A stretch of DNA of 64,000 nucleotides from Apostichopus japonicus (lineage: Eukaryota > Echinodermata > Holothuroidea > Aspidochirotida > Stichopodidae), in NCBI RefSeq assembly GCF_037975245.1, contig NC_092562.1, positions 15,868,521 to 15,932,520 of the forward strand. Reading direction: 5' to 3'. Below are positions 63,436 through 64,000 of this stretch, piece by piece. The translations under genes were made by a program, and so were the position numbers. Positions within the stretch are counted from its first letter, which is position 1. Each line of letters opens with the position of its first letter. The notes under the pieces were generated by a model, which saw only the letters and a list, made by a program, of their open reading frames with translations, was not told the DNA's origin and searched no databases.

Positions 63436-63912
63436 TACAGATGGGAAAGTGCACTTGTGGCATGGAGACGGGTAAATATAATAGCACACTTAGGTTGTGT
63501 GCACTGAATGCTCTCCCCCTCCCTAGTACTGTACATGGTCAATTAGGGGTTATTGGCTTATAGGATTGATGAATATTACCAATATTTGTAGGTTACATAG
63601 ATAGGAAAAAAAAAACATGTTTGGAGTAGAGGCAGGTAAGAGAGGTGTGAAGTATAGTCAACTGTACTAAACATGCGCTCCAGAGAAACGAATGAAATTT
63701 GCTACGGAAGTATCGCTAGCAAAAACGTGTAGTTTCTTTCATGCGTGGTAGATTCGGAAGGAGGTGTGAGTGGGCAGTGCCCAGGGAGCGAGGGCGCAGT
63801 GAGAAAATGTTTCCAGTGTGTAGTTAGGTAGATGGGAAAGTGCAGATGTGGAGTGGGAGACAGGTAAGAGAGAGCAAAGTAAATTCAACTGTACTAAACA
63901 TGCGCTCCAGAT
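63436..63912 (+). repeat. cluster of three dispersed-core repeat copies
   Basis: Copies begin near 63436 (GATGGGAAAGTGCACTTG), 63596 (AGGCAGGTAAGAGAGGTG) and 63822 (GAGACAGGTAAGAGAG). The last two share TCAACTGTACTAAACATGCG and CTCCAGA and are offset by 228 bases, so at least those two arose by local duplication. Confidence 0.75.
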
Positions 63913-64000
63913 TAGTGCAGACAGTAGACACTAAATAATCTTAGCCTGTGGTTCTCACTAATGCTTTCCATTCTGTAACTATGGGGATCTGCCTCGAATG

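Noticed and set aside
1-64000. CRISPR arrays, operons, bacterial promoters, integrons or phage genes
   Set aside because: The repeats present are simple tandem arrays without spacer structure, and the retroelements and splice signals are eukaryotic.

Overview
This window is AT-rich animal DNA, not bacterial. It shows spliceosomal exon signals and many simple repeats, plus several classes of eukaryotic transposable element: CR1/L2-type LINE fragments, a Penelope-like element, hAT-like non-autonomous DNA transposons, tRNA-derived SINE-like units and foldback elements. The mixture suits a marine invertebrate, possibly an echinoderm or another invertebrate deuterostome. That assignment is inference from style; no host gene could be identified by name.

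No complete protein-coding host gene is visible in 64 kb. The best host exon is a 94-nt internal exon on the minus strand at 15425-15518. It has clean splice sites and encodes a hydrophobic, membrane-spanning-like segment. Three weaker exon candidates lie at 24161-24251 (+), 40538-40589 (-) and 50717-50891 (+). The window is best read as intergenic or intronic sequence. Nearly all other open reading frames are chance frames in low-complexity or repeat sequence.

Layout: 0-8 kb is mostly unique non-coding DNA with one foldback repeat, one 43-bp minisatellite and one (TA)n tract. 8.19-11.83 kb is a four-element transposon nest. An outer element with 16-bp terminal inverted repeats (TIRs) contains a 453-bp MITE and a Penelope-like retroelement, and the Penelope-like element was itself entered by an 889-bp hAT-like element. 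14.1-15.5 kb holds a hammerhead-like motif and the best exon. 16.75-18.43 kb is a CATCACATACTG-type minisatellite split by a 5'-truncated LINE. 22.3-22.8 kb has two diverged SINE-like units. 32.5-32.8 kb has a two-copy repeat with nuclear-receptor-type half sites. 38.5 kb and 43.8-45.8 kb contain several independent local tandem duplications, (TA)n tracts, a minisatellite and two more hammerhead-like motifs. 46.7 kb has a tRNA-like cloverleaf. 50.1-51.9 kb has two more LINE C-terminal fragments, 53.7 kb has the best hammerhead-like motif, and 59.0-59.2 kb is a compact nested palindrome. From 30 kb to the end a dispersed repeat with a GAGACAGGTAAGAGAGG-like core recurs.

The genes do not form a pathway. 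The biological content is a layered record of mobile-element activity: which element entered which, target-site duplications, and elements lodged in tandem arrays. A small number of possible host exons sits among it.
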